Shown piece by piece: positions 14,501 to 25,440 of a DNA stretch of 64,000 nucleotides. Every line of letters starts with the position of its first letter. Position 1 is the first letter of the stretch. The position numbers were made by a program, and so were the translations under genes. This DNA is from Trichoplax adhaerens (Eukaryota; Placozoa; Uniplacotomia; Trichoplacea; Trichoplacidae): NCBI RefSeq assembly GCF_000150275.1, contig NW_002060970.1, positions 40,791-104,790 on the forward strand. The letters run 5' to 3'. The notes beneath the pieces are model-generated. The model did no database searches and was not told the origin of the DNA. It worked only from the letters and a program-made list of their open reading frames with translations.

Positions 14501-17500
14501 ATAACAAATCAAAAATTGCTGAAATATCATCAAATATCCTCTATAAGCATATCGAAATGTCTAGTATCACTAAAGATACTTGTTTTACATGTGATTAGGT
14601 TATTCCTTGAGCACCTTTTCATCATCCCTTCCGATATCGGAGAAAGCAGTCATGAAGCCATCTTATTCGATTAATATCCGTAAGCAATTTATTCCTTTCG
14701 ATGGACATAATACTAATATTGCTCGATTCATTCCATCTAATTATGGTATGCTAAATAAACAGAGGAACAGCTGCAGACGCCAATCGCAAATTTTAGTAAT
14801 ATTCTCGAAAATTCATTCCCGTCCACTATTTCGGCTGGAAGTAAGTGTACTGGTTTCAAAAATTAGATTACTAGCCGTAAGGAATATAGTCGGATTCAAG
14901 AAATAATATAATATTATACATAGATCTCCGCATTATCGCTAGCATGACTCAATCAGAAATAGAATTTGAGGAACAAATTATTTATAATTCCGTCCAATCA
15001 GGTAGTGTATACCATTAGCTTCTAATGGTAAACAAAATCAATACAATATCACGGACATCACTCCGTGGCAGTCAGCTATTTAAACATTCACGGTAGTTGG
15101 TACCGTAACACTGATATTTAACTTAAATTTTTGCGATTCATCAGACAATAAAGCAATATTTTTATAGAAGCATCATCTGCTGTTTAATAAGCTAATAAAT
15201 GGATTATAACAACTGCCTTACTATATAGCCATTTATAATCTTAAAACGAATTTCGAATTCTTTTTAATAATTCAGAAAACTTTCAGATGGGATCTACAGT
15301 ATTTAGTAGCGAAGAAATCAATTTAACTTCGGAAGTATGGTCAAAATCTATATTTCAAGGTATTAAAAAAACAACTGCTAAAGCACAAGATAGTATTGCA
15401 GTTAAATTACCGGAATACATGTAAATAGAATTAAAATATTGCCATTCTGTTTTCATATCAATTTACAATCCTCTTGAAAGAGTGATAACCAAGGTCAATG
15501 ACAGTCAATATCGTTTTCTACTTTTGATAGTTAAAATTATTCAAATAAAATATTAATTGCTCCTTTTTGGCTGCGTTATAACCAAGAAATATAATTGCAA
15601 TCGTAATTCTATAAAAAAGTATTTAAATCTGTTTACCACGGCAACAATTGCTTTAAGATACTTTATTGCCATATTTTTGAAATAGCTACAGATGAACAAC
15701 ATATCTTACGAACTTCGGTCTGAAACTATCAAAATATAAATTTTATCTAATTCTCCACTTATTACCCTATAAATCCTTCAGATTAGACATATTCGAACTA
15801 TAACACGAAGGTGATAGTGTTTAATTGATTTTCATGCTTATGTTCTAACAGAATCTGAGCCATCAGTACAGACATCACCATTACTGTTTTCATCCATAGC
15901 AAATGACATGCCTAAAGATTCCGTAATTTTATACGAACTTCTGCCTTCCCTACTTTCCGAGATTAGTGGTAAAGATAGCCATATTTACACCATTTATAAA
16001 AATGGAAGTACTCAATAATAACGATAACACGTAACTCTTAAAGGCGATTGTCGAAATAGTAATTGGCCTTTACTGACTTTAAATTTATATGATAAAGTTG
16101 GAACGAGTTTGTGTAATTATAGCAAAAATTATCCGTTTCTAATTAAACATTAAATAGATTTTTATTGTAGTAGTAGCTCTTATTATGGTACAAGATCAGT
16201 CTCGATCATGTTTTCATATTGCTTCAGATGAACAATTGGACATTATCTCTCAGCCACAAGTTTCGAGTCGTAAATTTATTATTACGAGTTGGCTAGAACA
16301 TTCTCAAATAGATATTAAAGAATCTATGCTATCAATGAGTATGTTGGCATGGTATTAAAATTAAATTTGCAACCTAGATATTAGACATGACCGTAATTTT
16401 GTTCTGTTAACGAATAGATGATGTTATTATGAATGAAGTGAAGATTTTTACATCCCCCGACATATCAGTATCGAATCAAAGTCTTCAAGATTTAGCTGCA
16501 GAATCGATTCACTTGCAAAAAGGTAAGATTACGTTCATCACATTATTGTATGTAGTAGACTGAAGCAATTAAAATTAAGCACAAGATTAACAAAGCTATC
16601 GACCACTAGATGCTTTACTGAAGTATTATCTAGTGATTTATACTAAAGCTATGTCAGGAATCACTAATAGCGACGAGCTATTACAATTATCATCATGGTC
16701 TAGCCTATTTATAGACGAAAAGCAAAAGTTAGATGATTTCATGTTGACATCTGCGCCACTATCGCAACGTACTTGAATTTTCCTTTAAGAAAAATTTAAT
16801 CTCATAATCTCATAATAGTATTTGATCAATTAATATTAAAAATGGGTACAATTATTTGCAGACAATTTCTTTTCTAGCTCTCTTATTAAAGTAACTCCTT
16901 CGCTTTCTGGTTAGTAATCAACATTTGTATTATGATACTGAGTAGATCTACAGCAGTAAATAGAGTTAATGACTTCCGAAAGCAATGCAATACTGATACA
17001 ATTTTAATATCAGTTATCGATCTTAGAGGCTGACTATTTGCAACGATCCTTAATCATCTGCTGCAGATTTTTATTTCAGAATCAATTCCTATATTATCAC
17101 ATAGTTTAAGTTATGATGTCGTTGTTAGCTATATGTGTATTCTAGATTAAGGATAAGCCTGATATTAGATTCGTAAGGACATATTATAAATACTAACGTG
17201 CATTACTTATATTGCATCAATCAAAGAGATTACTACGTTCATGACGAATAGTACAAAATAAGAACGCAGTGTGTTAGCTATATTACTTAAAGCCCTACTC
17301 TTAAAGATTATTACTTCGGAGGAAAATATATGTCCGTATTTTAGTCATTAAATACGCATGCAGGTTCTAAACCTTATTTATTGCTGGCTCAGCATACTAA
17401 ACTACAAAATTTCACTTCGCAATAGTGCTATAATTAGTTGACTAGAGCTTTAAGTAATCAAATAAATTTTAATTTTATCATAACTTAATTTAATCTAGAT

Positions 17501-20500
17501 GCAACTATTTCACCGGAATTACGTACTCAAGAGCCAATGTTTTCTCTGAAATCAAGCCTAGATCTTACAAATCAGCTAGATTTATCTGGTAAAATTATTG
17601 AAAGACGAGTTACTATAAAATAAATAATCTATCCAATCAAGCTTATCCATTTTTTGCTAATATCATCAACTGAATATTTTCTAAAATTTCTGCTGTCTAC
17701 CTAATCAGAAGTATCACTAGTATCTAATATCGATTCAGTGGCTATTTTCTCAGAAGCAGACGGAGTTGATGGTAGGTGATAGTTCATTAAATAATTTTGA
17801 ATTCGTTTGAAGTCATAGCACTTTTTCGAGCGATTTCATAGTCTGGACGAATAATTTATACTAAGACTACGAAATATTCTAAGAATTAGTTCTTTAAAAT
17901 TATGTTTCGTCACGATGAGGTAAGATTTGTTATCGTAATTTAATTCTATTTTAGTTATAACAATTTCATCAGAATTAACTGTACAAGAACCACCAATGAA
18001 TTTCCCGAAATCAAGCCTAAATCTAGCTGATAAGCCAGATTTATCAGGTAAATTATTGATAGCTGAATTACTATAAAATAAATAATCCTTGCTATTAAAG
18101 CTCATCTGTTTTTAGTTAATAATATAATTTACTTAAAAAATTTCTAAAATTTCTCCTATTTGCAGTACTAGAAGTATCTAATATCTATTCAATGACTATT
18201 TTCTCAGAAATAAACAAAGTCGAAGGTAGGTTGCAGTTCCCTAAGTAATTTCGAATTTCTTTGAGATACAGCAATTTCTCATGTAGCTTGATAATCTAGA
18301 CGAATAACTTACTCATAGATTACGAAATAGTGTAAAAATTAGCTGTTTAGAATCATAAATGGTCATGATGATGTGGTCTATTANNNNNNNNNNNNNNNNN
18401 NNNNNNNNNNNNNNNNNNNNNNNNNNNNNNNNNNNNNNNNNNNNNNNNNNNNNNNNNNNNNNNNNNNNNNNNNNNNNNNNNNNNNNNNNNNNNNNNNNNN
18501 NNNNNNNNNNNNNNNNNNNNNNNNNNNNNNNNNNNNNNNNNNNNNNNNNNNNNNNNNNNNNNNNNNNNNNNNNNNNNNNNCCTTCTACAGCAGCTAACAT
18601 TCACGAGTTATCTTATAAAAATACTTAGGTGAGAACATCTATTAACTAGTTTTTCACAGTCGGACTACAATATGTCCATTCACAGAATCATTTCAGTACA
18701 CATTACAGCACAGCATTAAATTTACTGTAACACATTTATAATTAAAGTAATTCCTATTGTAAGGAACTAGATGTAATATATTATCACTATATTATATTAA
18801 CCAAATTTAGATATCTATTTCTTCACGGTAGTTCGTACCGTGACATCATCATATATTTAATAGTAAATTAAAAAATAGTGTTATATTCTTTACAACTTCA
18901 AAGAAAATTTACGATTATGCCAAATAGATCATGAAGACTTATCGAGTGTTACTGTGGATGCAGACGCACGCTTAATATTAACAGAAATCATTCAGCTACA
19001 GAATCCAACTGCTGATCTACAGTCCGAGCTTGGTGATATTCAAAGTCAGTCTTGGCCTTTACTAACCGACTTAAGCTGTGATCTTGATATAGATAAACGT
19101 GTTTACTGGTCAGATATTCTACAAATGCAGCCATCATCAAGTTCTTGCATAATTTCTATTTTAGAATCAAGTATGGACTCTGCCGGTGATGTGTGTGATC
19201 AAGCAAATAATTGTCCTGAATACTATACGACCTTACCCAGTCAACAAGAGCCTGATTGTTCGACAATTAATCCTCTAAAGTCTCCAATCAAGAATTCTAT
19301 CAGTAATTTATCCTCTAGAACTCTATACGGTAACTAAAATAACATTAGAATTTTCAGTAACTACCGCGTGAGCTAACGCTTAGTAATGTTTTGATTTTAT
19401 TTTTAACTTTCATTTTCTTTTCCGATACGATTTTATAAATAAAAAAATATTATTCAAGATACAACCTTGGATATGACTTACAGAACACCTACCCCAAGTT
19501 CAACAACAAAGTACATCACTCAAAGAAAGAATACTGGGGTAACAGTAATATATAATATTAGCCACTTCATTTCCTATAAAATTATTTATTCTTATTTGGA
19601 AGTAGAAATTAAATATATTAAATGCCAAGCATTAATAATTTAAACTTTTTTCACCAGCATGCTACATCGACATTTAATGGTAGCCAAGCCAATCAGATTC
19701 TAGCCTCATTTAATCAAAATATAAGCAAAACCACTGTGAACACAGCAAAAGTTCTAGGATATAGTCGAACATTGCATGAAATCATAGATAAAATAGATAT
19801 GAAATCTTTATCTACAGCAGAAACGACAGATTTATCGGAGGTTTCATCACTAAATTAATCACAATTTTCCTGTAATCAAATGCTATAGTACCGGTATTAG
19901 ATATCGTTATAATAATTTAATGTTTTCCATTTGTTTACTTCTAGTTCGTAGTTAAAATAGTTAAAAAGCTGGTAACTGCTGGAATAAATGGTAGTAATCA
20001 GGTAGAACATTGGAATTCCTAAAGATTTAAGATGTGACGTATAACGCCATATTTGTATACCAACACAAGCTCTACACTTAAAAATTATTATGCAGAAATA
20101 ATGTTTCGATGAAATTTTTACCATTAAACTAAACTTCTTTTTTTTTTGAATAATTCTATTCGATTTCTTATTTACTAACATTCAAATATTACAATTCAAC
20201 TTAAAGGATAAAATAGCATCAGATTATATGCAATTACTGGATCACTATTTTTTACGGGTTGCTGAGAAATTATCATACGGGGAAACATTTAATTTTACGG
20301 ACGTAGAAACAGGTAATTTACAATTATGCCTAAAATTATTTTTTTTAGAAAATATAAAAGGTCCCATGAGTTAAATAGGAATAAATATATATAAAAATTA
20401 TACATAGTGTACGTATAAATATATACAAAAAGTAAGGTAGTTATTTATTTCATAACATATACGTATAAATTTTCATAGACATTTATTCTTTGAATTACGA

Positions 20501-23500
20501 ATTATTCCATTCAACATCTAAAATAGATTAGATTGACTTTAAAATAAAATTTACCTTGTGCTTACATTTTACGTTTTAGGCGATGTTACTATGGTCATAT
20601 CTGTTCAACAAGTAGAAGCTTACAATTCGACCAACTATGAATTTGTCTTTAACTCTAAATCAGCTCTTCGAAAATCGGACGATGTATTAATAAATTTATC
20701 TAATATTATGTTTCGAAAAAGTAAGTTCAAGCTTTAACAATATCTATCGAGTTTCGGCGGATTGTTTATAATCATTTATTCATTAAATGTTTGACACCTT
20801 GTAAACAAATATTTTTTCATTCGTATTATAGATGAAACCGTTAAAATTATTGCCGGTATCTATTGGTTCCTGCAAGATACTGTAGCACGCGTTAATGATC
20901 AATTGTAATTTCTAAAATCTATATTTTTATTTATTGAATGGTATTTTAAACATCAGGCTGATATAGGTTTTTCTAATCATATTTAGAACTTTATCCTCGG
21001 ATATTATATCCTGCAAAATAGAACCTTATCCTGTCTTTCAGGATAACGCAATTTTTCAATATCATGTTTCTTATCCAAATAAAGCCTCAAAGGTAAGACT
21101 TTTGAAAAGACTATTGAAGATAAAAACATTTATTATGAAAGGTTTCTACGACAGCTGCTTTGCTTTACATGACTAGTATTTTACGTTAGTTGCATAGCAT
21201 TGAATCACAAACTAATTAACAAAATTTTATTTTATTAACTTATATGATATTAAAATAAATTACATTGATAAGTTAATAAGGTTATAGTAGACTAATGTCA
21301 ATTTCTGTGAGCTTAGTAGATTAATTTGATTTCTTTCTGGTTTAAATCTACCCCTTAACTTATCCAGAATAGTGGAAATAATTGGAAGTGCATGTACTGG
21401 GACTTGCAATCAAGGTACAGTAAGATTGTTCTCTGAAGATAAAAAAATGCCAAAGCTGTATCGCCTTTCGATTAAAACACAGGAATTAGATTATATTTGC
21501 TACGCTATTTACTATCCTTGCTATTTTTTACCTATTTCTTCTTATTTAGGAGTTGGAATAATACTGGCTGTACCACGAACTTAAACTTGAATAAAGTCGT
21601 TTGTGTATGCAATCATTTAACTCATTTTGCTTTGCTATTACAGATTAAAGTAAGTCATGGATAAATTGCCTTAATGAATTTCTTTAAGCTTTATAAATTG
21701 ATTCATACAAATACAGTTTTGAGAGCTAGTAACTGAAAAATGTTAAGATTCTTGATTATCACAATTAGAGAGTGGTGAATTACAAAATTACTTGAAAGGA
21801 TTAGTTTGCTATTATTTTTTTGCAGATTTATATTGTTTTATACAGAGTGAAGCTAAGTTAGTATGATACATCTTCAAAATTAATCAGGAAATATCACCGT
21901 TATTTCAGTGCTAATAGCAAAAAATAAGTAAAATATTCAATATGAAACTTCTATGGTATAAGTTAGTTATACTTAAATATTTTCTGATCATTCTTCATTA
22001 TTACGTACATATAATGGATGACATCTATAAACTCAAGAAAACTCAAATTTTTGTTGATGTAGTGGTAACAAATTTGCATATTTGACTTCATTTTCCTCAT
22101 TATTTTCACTATTTTTGTTGTATGGTTGTCATTAGATTCGCATTAATACCACCTTGCTTAACGCTATCAACACTATAACATATGGTTGCTTGGGAACATC
22201 AGTCACTTGCATTATTTTCACATTACTAGTCTACACAATTTTTAAGTAAGACCTTGCCAAATTATCGTTTAGAATTAAATTTCATAGACTCTACTATCTG
22301 ACATACAAATAGGAATAACTTCCAATGTTTTTTCAGAATGTTCAAGCTTTTTTCTCTCTATATAGAATTAATTCTGAGCGATTTGTCATACATAAGAACT
22401 TGTTGGTTGCTCTCATGTTCTCTCAAATTTGTATAATCACAGCATCTCAGGCTACTAAGTTTGAGGTGAGGTCTAAATCAAATACATAAGCTTCCTAATT
22501 TTGACTATACGATCTGCATGATAAGTGCTAGCAGTATTTTGATTTGAAAGTAATTATCAACTATTTATCACCATAAATAGGTGCTATGTAAAGTAATGGC
22601 CATCATATCGCATTTCTTCTGCCTTGCTTCCTTTTCTTGGATGCTGGTTGAAGCGGCGCATTTATATTTCTTAATTATTTCTGTATTCAACCATCGAAGC
22701 AAAATGATTTTATATTTTATATTTGGTTGGGGTAAGTCCAGAGACGACAGATTATTTTTTTATTTCTTGAATATAGACTAAGAGAGTAATGGTGTACACT
22801 CAAGAAATAGATTACTTTTTAAAGTTTTGCAATATACTTTAGACATCAAACAGATGAAATCTGAAAATCGGTATATGTTATTACCGTTGCATATCTTATG
22901 ATTGCTTAGCTAAGCCATTAACGTCCATTTTGCACACTAAAATTATATGAGTAGATTAAATGCGACTGATTTTTAGAGTATAGCCTAAGTGAAATCATTT
23001 TTAGTTGAGTTTTTAAATTAAACTCCTTCATTAACTAAAAATCTGTAAGCTCTTAAATGCATGATTATCAGCATACTAAACACCTAACTTAGCTAAATTA
23101 ATGCTAATTTTTAATTACATTACCCTAGGAATTCCAATTATAGTGGTTGGCGTAACAGTCGCTGTTCAGCATGAAAATTATGGCCGAGATCAAATGTAAT
23201 CCATAATCTTTAAATGCCATTCCAAAGGATAGTTTCTATTTCTTAAATTAGTATTAAGTAATGCAAAATTCTTTCACTGATAAGCTACACCTTTAGTCGT
23301 TATTGTACTCAGCAAACAAAGCCTATATCGTAATGCTAACAACAGGATTGATAGTAAATTTAGTAGTTACTAGACGACTATCACTATATAAGACAGTGTA
23401 AGGTTTTGTTCAATAAATCTTAATTTTCTAAAGTTTTAAAGATTCTTGATCTATCAACCTCACACACTTCTGTTTCAGATGCTGGCTATCAACGAAAAAC

Positions 23501-25440
23501 GGGTTTACTTGGGCATTTATAGGACCAGTTGTGGCAATTATAGCGGTTTGTAATAATGAAAACCCTGCTTAAAAGGCGTACCTTGTCTATTTTAGTAAAT
23601 TATTTCTTTAATTATATATGATGCAAAATAGGTGCAGCTAAATGTGTTTGAATAGAATTAATTGTATGTGTGAAGTTAACTTATCTCAATCTATAATTGT
23701 CGGAAAAATAGATTAATTTCGTTGTCATGATTGCTGTGGTCAAGATTGCGGTAGCATCCAGCACTAAGAATATTTTCGCTAATCACGGCATCAAGAACAA
23801 ATTGCGAGGAATCAAGTATGTTTCTATATTAGCTATGCTATTGAATTGCCTAAATCCTACCTTAATTAAAAATTTAGGTTAATACGGCAATACTAATTAG
23901 CTTATATTTATTAATATAAATATTATATTTTTATTTAATAATCCTGAATATCTCATAGCTGTTTTAGTAGCTGATGTTTTTTTCAGTATAATAAATAATA
24001 TCGAATCAAAAGTTGTCGATTTCATTGACTTAAATTTGTATCGCTGTCTGATTCATTGGAAATCAGTGTCATATTTAATTTCATAATTTCATTTCTTTTT
24101 TTCATATTTTTCTTGCCTTTATTGCCTTTGTGATATCCTGGACTAAATAAAATCCAATTACATTTCTAGAACAATGGTCAAGGCGATATCAATACTTTGC
24201 CCAATTTTAGGCCTGACTTGGCTAATTGGGTTAATACCTATCACTCAAGAGACGATTGCTGTAGCATACGTCTTCGTTATCTTAAATTCCTCTCAGGTAT
24301 ATTAACGATCAATGTAGAAACTTAAAGGCATCTGATATCAGTTTTATTCCTATATGATTGCTGATACTAAATCAGAACTATGTATTCTTAAAATCTGTTG
24401 AAATCTGATAAGAATTTTAAATTGCGCTTTTTCTATTCTAATTCTAGGGAATTAGCATATTTATATTTCATTGCTTATACAACAGTGAGGTAAGACATTT
24501 TTAATATAGAATTAATTGATTATCGGATCAGCAACAGATTTTAAGAAAAATAAATCTTGCCAGTCAGGTGTATTAAAGTCTCAATTATATTCCTCGAAAG
24601 CTACTGGTACCAAACTAGATCTTATGTCTGCTTGTACCATTAGGTTCGCCAACAGTATAGAAGACTGATCCAAATGAGAGTTGTCTGTTCATCTCATGTA
24701 AATAAGGTATCACCGTAGCAATATTAGAAACTATTCAATACTAAAATCTAACTGCTCTTGATTATTAAAGAGTCATGTTAATGATAAAAGTGATGAACTT
24801 GGAACATGTTCAATTTCTCTAAAGCATTTGTTGATTTACGTGCACAAATTTATTGTTCTAAATACTAGAACTCATTAATGAAGTTTATCCGTCAGTGTAT
24901 TTTCAATCTAAAATGAAAGTAAAAATAAGTTAAAAACTGAACCCAAATTTTCTATTACAGATCAATTCTAACGTTATTTCAAGTCCTAAATTTTCAACAA
25001 GTTCCAATAAAATCGCCAAATTAAAAGACGGTAAAGCATTGATTTCGACTGATATTAATTTAACTTATTCATTATTACGAGATAGGTAAAATTTCTTCAG
25101 CCAATGCAATGGTAACCCTTAAAATGCGAATGAAAGCTAATTACTTGTGTTCGATTTAGATTTAAATCTCTCCTATAAAATTATACCTTTGGCAAGAGCA
25201 ATAGTAAGTTTTACTTTTCACTTTAATTTATACCGTGATTCTTTATTAATCCTATTCGATTGGCTGACCTAGCGATCGGATACATGATATTCGTGTCTGC
25301 TAAGATTTTATAAATTGTTCAAATTGTAATTAAACATTATCTAGGAAATTTATAATATAGCAATAAATAATTTAACCATTGAAGCATTTCAACTTTATTT
25401 TAGACAAAACCAATTAATGAGCAGGAAGAAGGAAGATTGA
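8511..25440 (+). CDS. Gene 1: C-type lectin adhesion GPCR (whole gene span, spliced)
   Basis: Predicted cell-surface receptor assembled from 38 exons whose phases all agree; the joined coding length is 4017 bases, a multiple of three. Order: linker microexon 8511-8535, CTLD exon 9939-10352, 18 symmetric phase 1-1 stalk exons (10489 to 19329), GAIN exons 19459-21092, GPS exons 21368-21414 and 21550-21649, 7TM exons 22136-24489, tail exons 24961-25085 and 25404-25440. Block entries below give every exon. The order of parts matches gene 2, and the 7TM exon lengths are nearly identical, which is the main support. The signal-peptide exon was not found; in genes 2 and 3 it precedes the linker microexon. 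Not certain: the exact 5' end, the 3' end, a few stalk exon borders, and whether all stalk exons are used together. No frame break was seen in the GAIN-to-tail part. Confidence 0.8.
9939..10352 (+). CDS. Gene 1 C-type lectin domain exon
   Basis: A complete long-form CTLD in one phase 1-1 exon of 414 bases. It opens after a GATAG acceptor with FATTSCPPGW, and the donor C|GTAAG lies right after the final ICER. Six cysteines sit in the canonical order (SCPPGW, KQCV, YCQRS, HFCII, RNCYD, ICE). The WIGLKD core and a W near the long loop are present. The mannose-type EPN triplet is there (PLEPNVLSHFC), but the Glu usually two residues before the cysteine is His, and the WND motif reads WRD, so the Ca2+/sugar site is only partly kept. 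If the donor is not used, the frame runs on to a stop at 10367-10369 with a basic tail RRKRRL. Expected role: extracellular ligand binding. Confidence 0.9.
10489..12103 (+). CDS. Gene 1 stalk exons, first block (5 exons)
   Basis: Five short exons at 10489-10551, 10730-10798, 11101-11166, 11285-11350 and 12050-12103. Each starts after an AG acceptor, is open in one frame, and ends in phase 1 before GT (for example AAAG|GTAAGT at 10798). Their peptides are rich in Ser, Thr and Pro with few hydrophobics, such as LVSLSSSIKHPPDK and YEAPTVATSLA. No known domain is recognised. This suits an extended, O-glycosylated stalk between the lectin head and the GAIN domain. Because each exon is 3n bases and symmetric, any of them could be skipped without a frameshift. 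Individual borders are predictions from splice motifs only. Confidence 0.6.
12104..14598. other. Gene 1 intron with antisense LTR2
   Basis: The large stalk intron of gene 1. Its 3' half holds an antisense LTR2 copy (listed separately). A short, more GC-rich patch at 13290-13380 is open on both strands, but no splice pair of the right phase was seen. Confidence 0.5.
13672..14159 (-). mobile_element. Solo LTR2, antisense in gene 1 intron
   Basis: Reverse-strand copy of the LTR2 family (compare 50285-50914). Shared blocks, seen on the + strand, include ACTACACAAAGACATAGACGC, TATACATACTCTTCCTCAA around the TATA box, and TAAGGATAGGCTAACA near the 5' end. It lacks the middle of the U3 region, as does the copy at 27954-28448, so these two form a deleted subfamily. 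Termini are mutated and no clear target duplication is visible. Confidence 0.75.
14599..16909 (+). CDS. Gene 1 stalk exons, second block (8 exons)
   Basis: Eight symmetric phase 1-1 exons: 14599-14745, 14924-15001, 15300-15359, 15852-15968, 16228-16338, 16418-16522, 16649-16768 and 16862-16909. All are open in the single frame that links phase 1 to phase 1. Typical stretches are SLSTFSSSLPIS, SEPSVQTSPLLFSS and SSSLIKVTPSLSG. The peptide is Ser/Thr-rich with scattered acidic residues and no domain that I can name. The 15300 exon could run further, since its frame stays open to ATG TAA at 15420-15425. A further possible exon after the acceptor at about 17085 (SIPILSHSLSYD) has no donor in the right phase and is left out. 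Confidence 0.6.
15088..15110 (-). repeat. LTR-terminus-like palindrome
   Basis: CACGGTAGTTGGTACCGTAA CA closely matches the reversed 5' end of LTR1 (palindromic CACGGTA...TACCGTG). The sequence to the left resembles LTR1 only loosely, so this is at most the edge of an old related element in a gene 1 intron. Confidence 0.4.
17480..18383 (+). repeat. Tandem duplication of about 456 bp with two stalk exons
   Basis: Segment 17480-17935 is followed directly by a diverged copy that runs into the sequence gap at 18384. Shared landmarks include ACTATAAAATAAATAAT after the first exon, GGCTATTTTCTCAGAA/GACTATTTTCTCAGAA in the second exon, and GACGAATAA plus ACTACGAAAT / ATTACGAAAT near the end. Small indels separate the copies, so the event is not very recent. 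Confidence 0.8.
17499..18225 (+). CDS. Gene 1 stalk exons, tandemly duplicated pair (4 exons)
   Basis: Two exon pairs arising from a direct duplication. Pair A is 17499-17588 and 17709-17771; pair B is 17955-18047 and 18166-18225. All are phase 1-1. The first members read ATISPELRTQEP and ITISSELTVQEPP, and both end LDL/PDL-SG. The second members share VSNI, a Ser, IFSE and a final G. Intron sequence between and after the exons is also similar, with a repeat period of about 456 bases, so the whole exon-intron block was copied. The copy lengthens the stalk without shifting the frame. Confidence 0.7.
18384..18580. other. Assembly gap, 197 N
   Basis: A run of N. To its right the sequence resumes inside an antisense LTR1 copy, at the point equal to base 49777 of the intact copy at 49513-49947. 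About 170 bases of that LTR (TATA to 3' end) are therefore missing and would fill most of the gap. Confidence 0.99.
18581..18845 (-). mobile_element. Solo LTR1, antisense, truncated by the assembly gap
   Basis: Reverse complement of LTR1 from its 5' end, at 18845 (CCGTGACA), back to the bases just before the TATA box (CCTTCTACAGCAGC at 18581). The rest, about 170 bases, would lie in the gap. It sits in the gene 1 intron between stalk exons 18166-18225 and 18928-19329. Confidence 0.85.
18928..19329 (+). CDS. Gene 1 large membrane-distal stalk exon
   Basis: The longest stalk exon, 402 bases, phase 1-1. It starts after CAAATAG with HEDLSSVTVDADARLILT and ends at TAC G|GTAACT. The peptide is acidic and Ser-rich, with four Cys (LSCDLDID, SSCIIS, VCDQANNCPEYY) and a further PDCSTINP, so it may be a small disulphide-bonded unit and not a plain stalk. 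No family is recognised. It corresponds in position to exon 43591-43944 of gene 2, although residue similarity is weak. It directly precedes the exon leading into the GAIN domain. Confidence 0.75.
19459..21092 (+). CDS. Gene 1 GAIN-domain exons
   Basis: Seven exons: 19459-19538 (phase 1 to 0), 19658-19840, 20207-20312, 20580-20720, 20832-20904, 20987-21092, continuing in the GPS exons. They match gene 2 exon by exon. Examples are TVNTAKVLGYSRTLHEI against TVQTAKIYGQGLNQLI (helical subdomain A), YFLRVAEKLSYGETFN against FFLRVADNLFLGQSLN, and DIISCKIEPYP against DIITCKIDPYP (subdomain B). From family knowledge, the GAIN fold folds with the GPS and makes autocleavage possible. Weak points: the donor at 19840 is GAG|GTTTCA, and the start at 20207 (AAAG|GATAAA) could instead be 20217. 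Gene 2 has one extra 57-base exon in this block. The list counts six exons with certainty; the seventh is the GPS pair. Confidence 0.8.
21368..21649 (+). CDS. Gene 1 GPS autoproteolysis site exons
   Basis: Two exons, 21368-21414 and 21550-21649, joined in phase 2. Together they give the full GPS pattern: KCMYWDLQS, then SWNNTGC, then VCVCNHLTHFALLLQ. All four GPS cysteines and both tryptophans are present. Cleavage is expected between Leu and Thr of H-L-T, leaving a tethered agonist that begins THFALLLQIK. The donor after ATT AAA is GTAAGT. This is the most diagnostic motif of the adhesion GPCR family and fixes the reading frame of gene 1. Confidence 0.93.
22136..24489 (+). CDS. Gene 1 seven-transmembrane domain exons
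   Basis: Eight exons: 22136-22245 (TM1, LGTSVTCIIFTLLVYTIF), 22366-22465 (TM2, HKNLLVALMFSQICIITA), 22581-22731 (TM3, FSWMLVEAAHLYFLI, start of TM4), 23129-23195 (TM4, IPIIVVGVTVAV), 23479-23545 (CWLSTKNGFTWAFIGP, start of TM5), 23712-23815 (TM5, NFVVMIAVVKI), 24170-24296 (TM6 GLTWLIGLIP and TM7 VFVILNSSQ), 24448-24489 (GISIFIFHCLYNSE). The TM3 motif, the loop cysteine in CWL paired with LCKVM before TM3, and GLTWLIG are hallmarks of the adhesion/secretin class. Signals should pass to G proteins at the plasma membrane. Lengths 110, 100, 151, 67, 104, 127 and 42 recur exactly in gene 2. Alternative acceptors in the 22366 region (22339) give the wrong frame. Confidence 0.95.
24961..25440 (+). 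CDS. Gene 1 cytoplasmic tail exons and stop
   Basis: Exon 24961-25085 follows TTACAG and reads INSNVISSPKFSTSSNK, a hydrophilic Ser-rich tail. It ends AG|GTAAAA, or, if that donor is ignored, at an in-frame stop TAA two bases on. Exon 25404-25440 follows TTTTAG and gives QNQLMSRKKED then TGA. Read in another frame, this exon also stays open a little (TKPINEQEEG). A third choice for the 3' end is the exon at 26664-26847, which has the phase needed to follow 25085. An AATAAA at 25714 could be the poly(A) signal for the shorter form. Confidence 0.55.
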
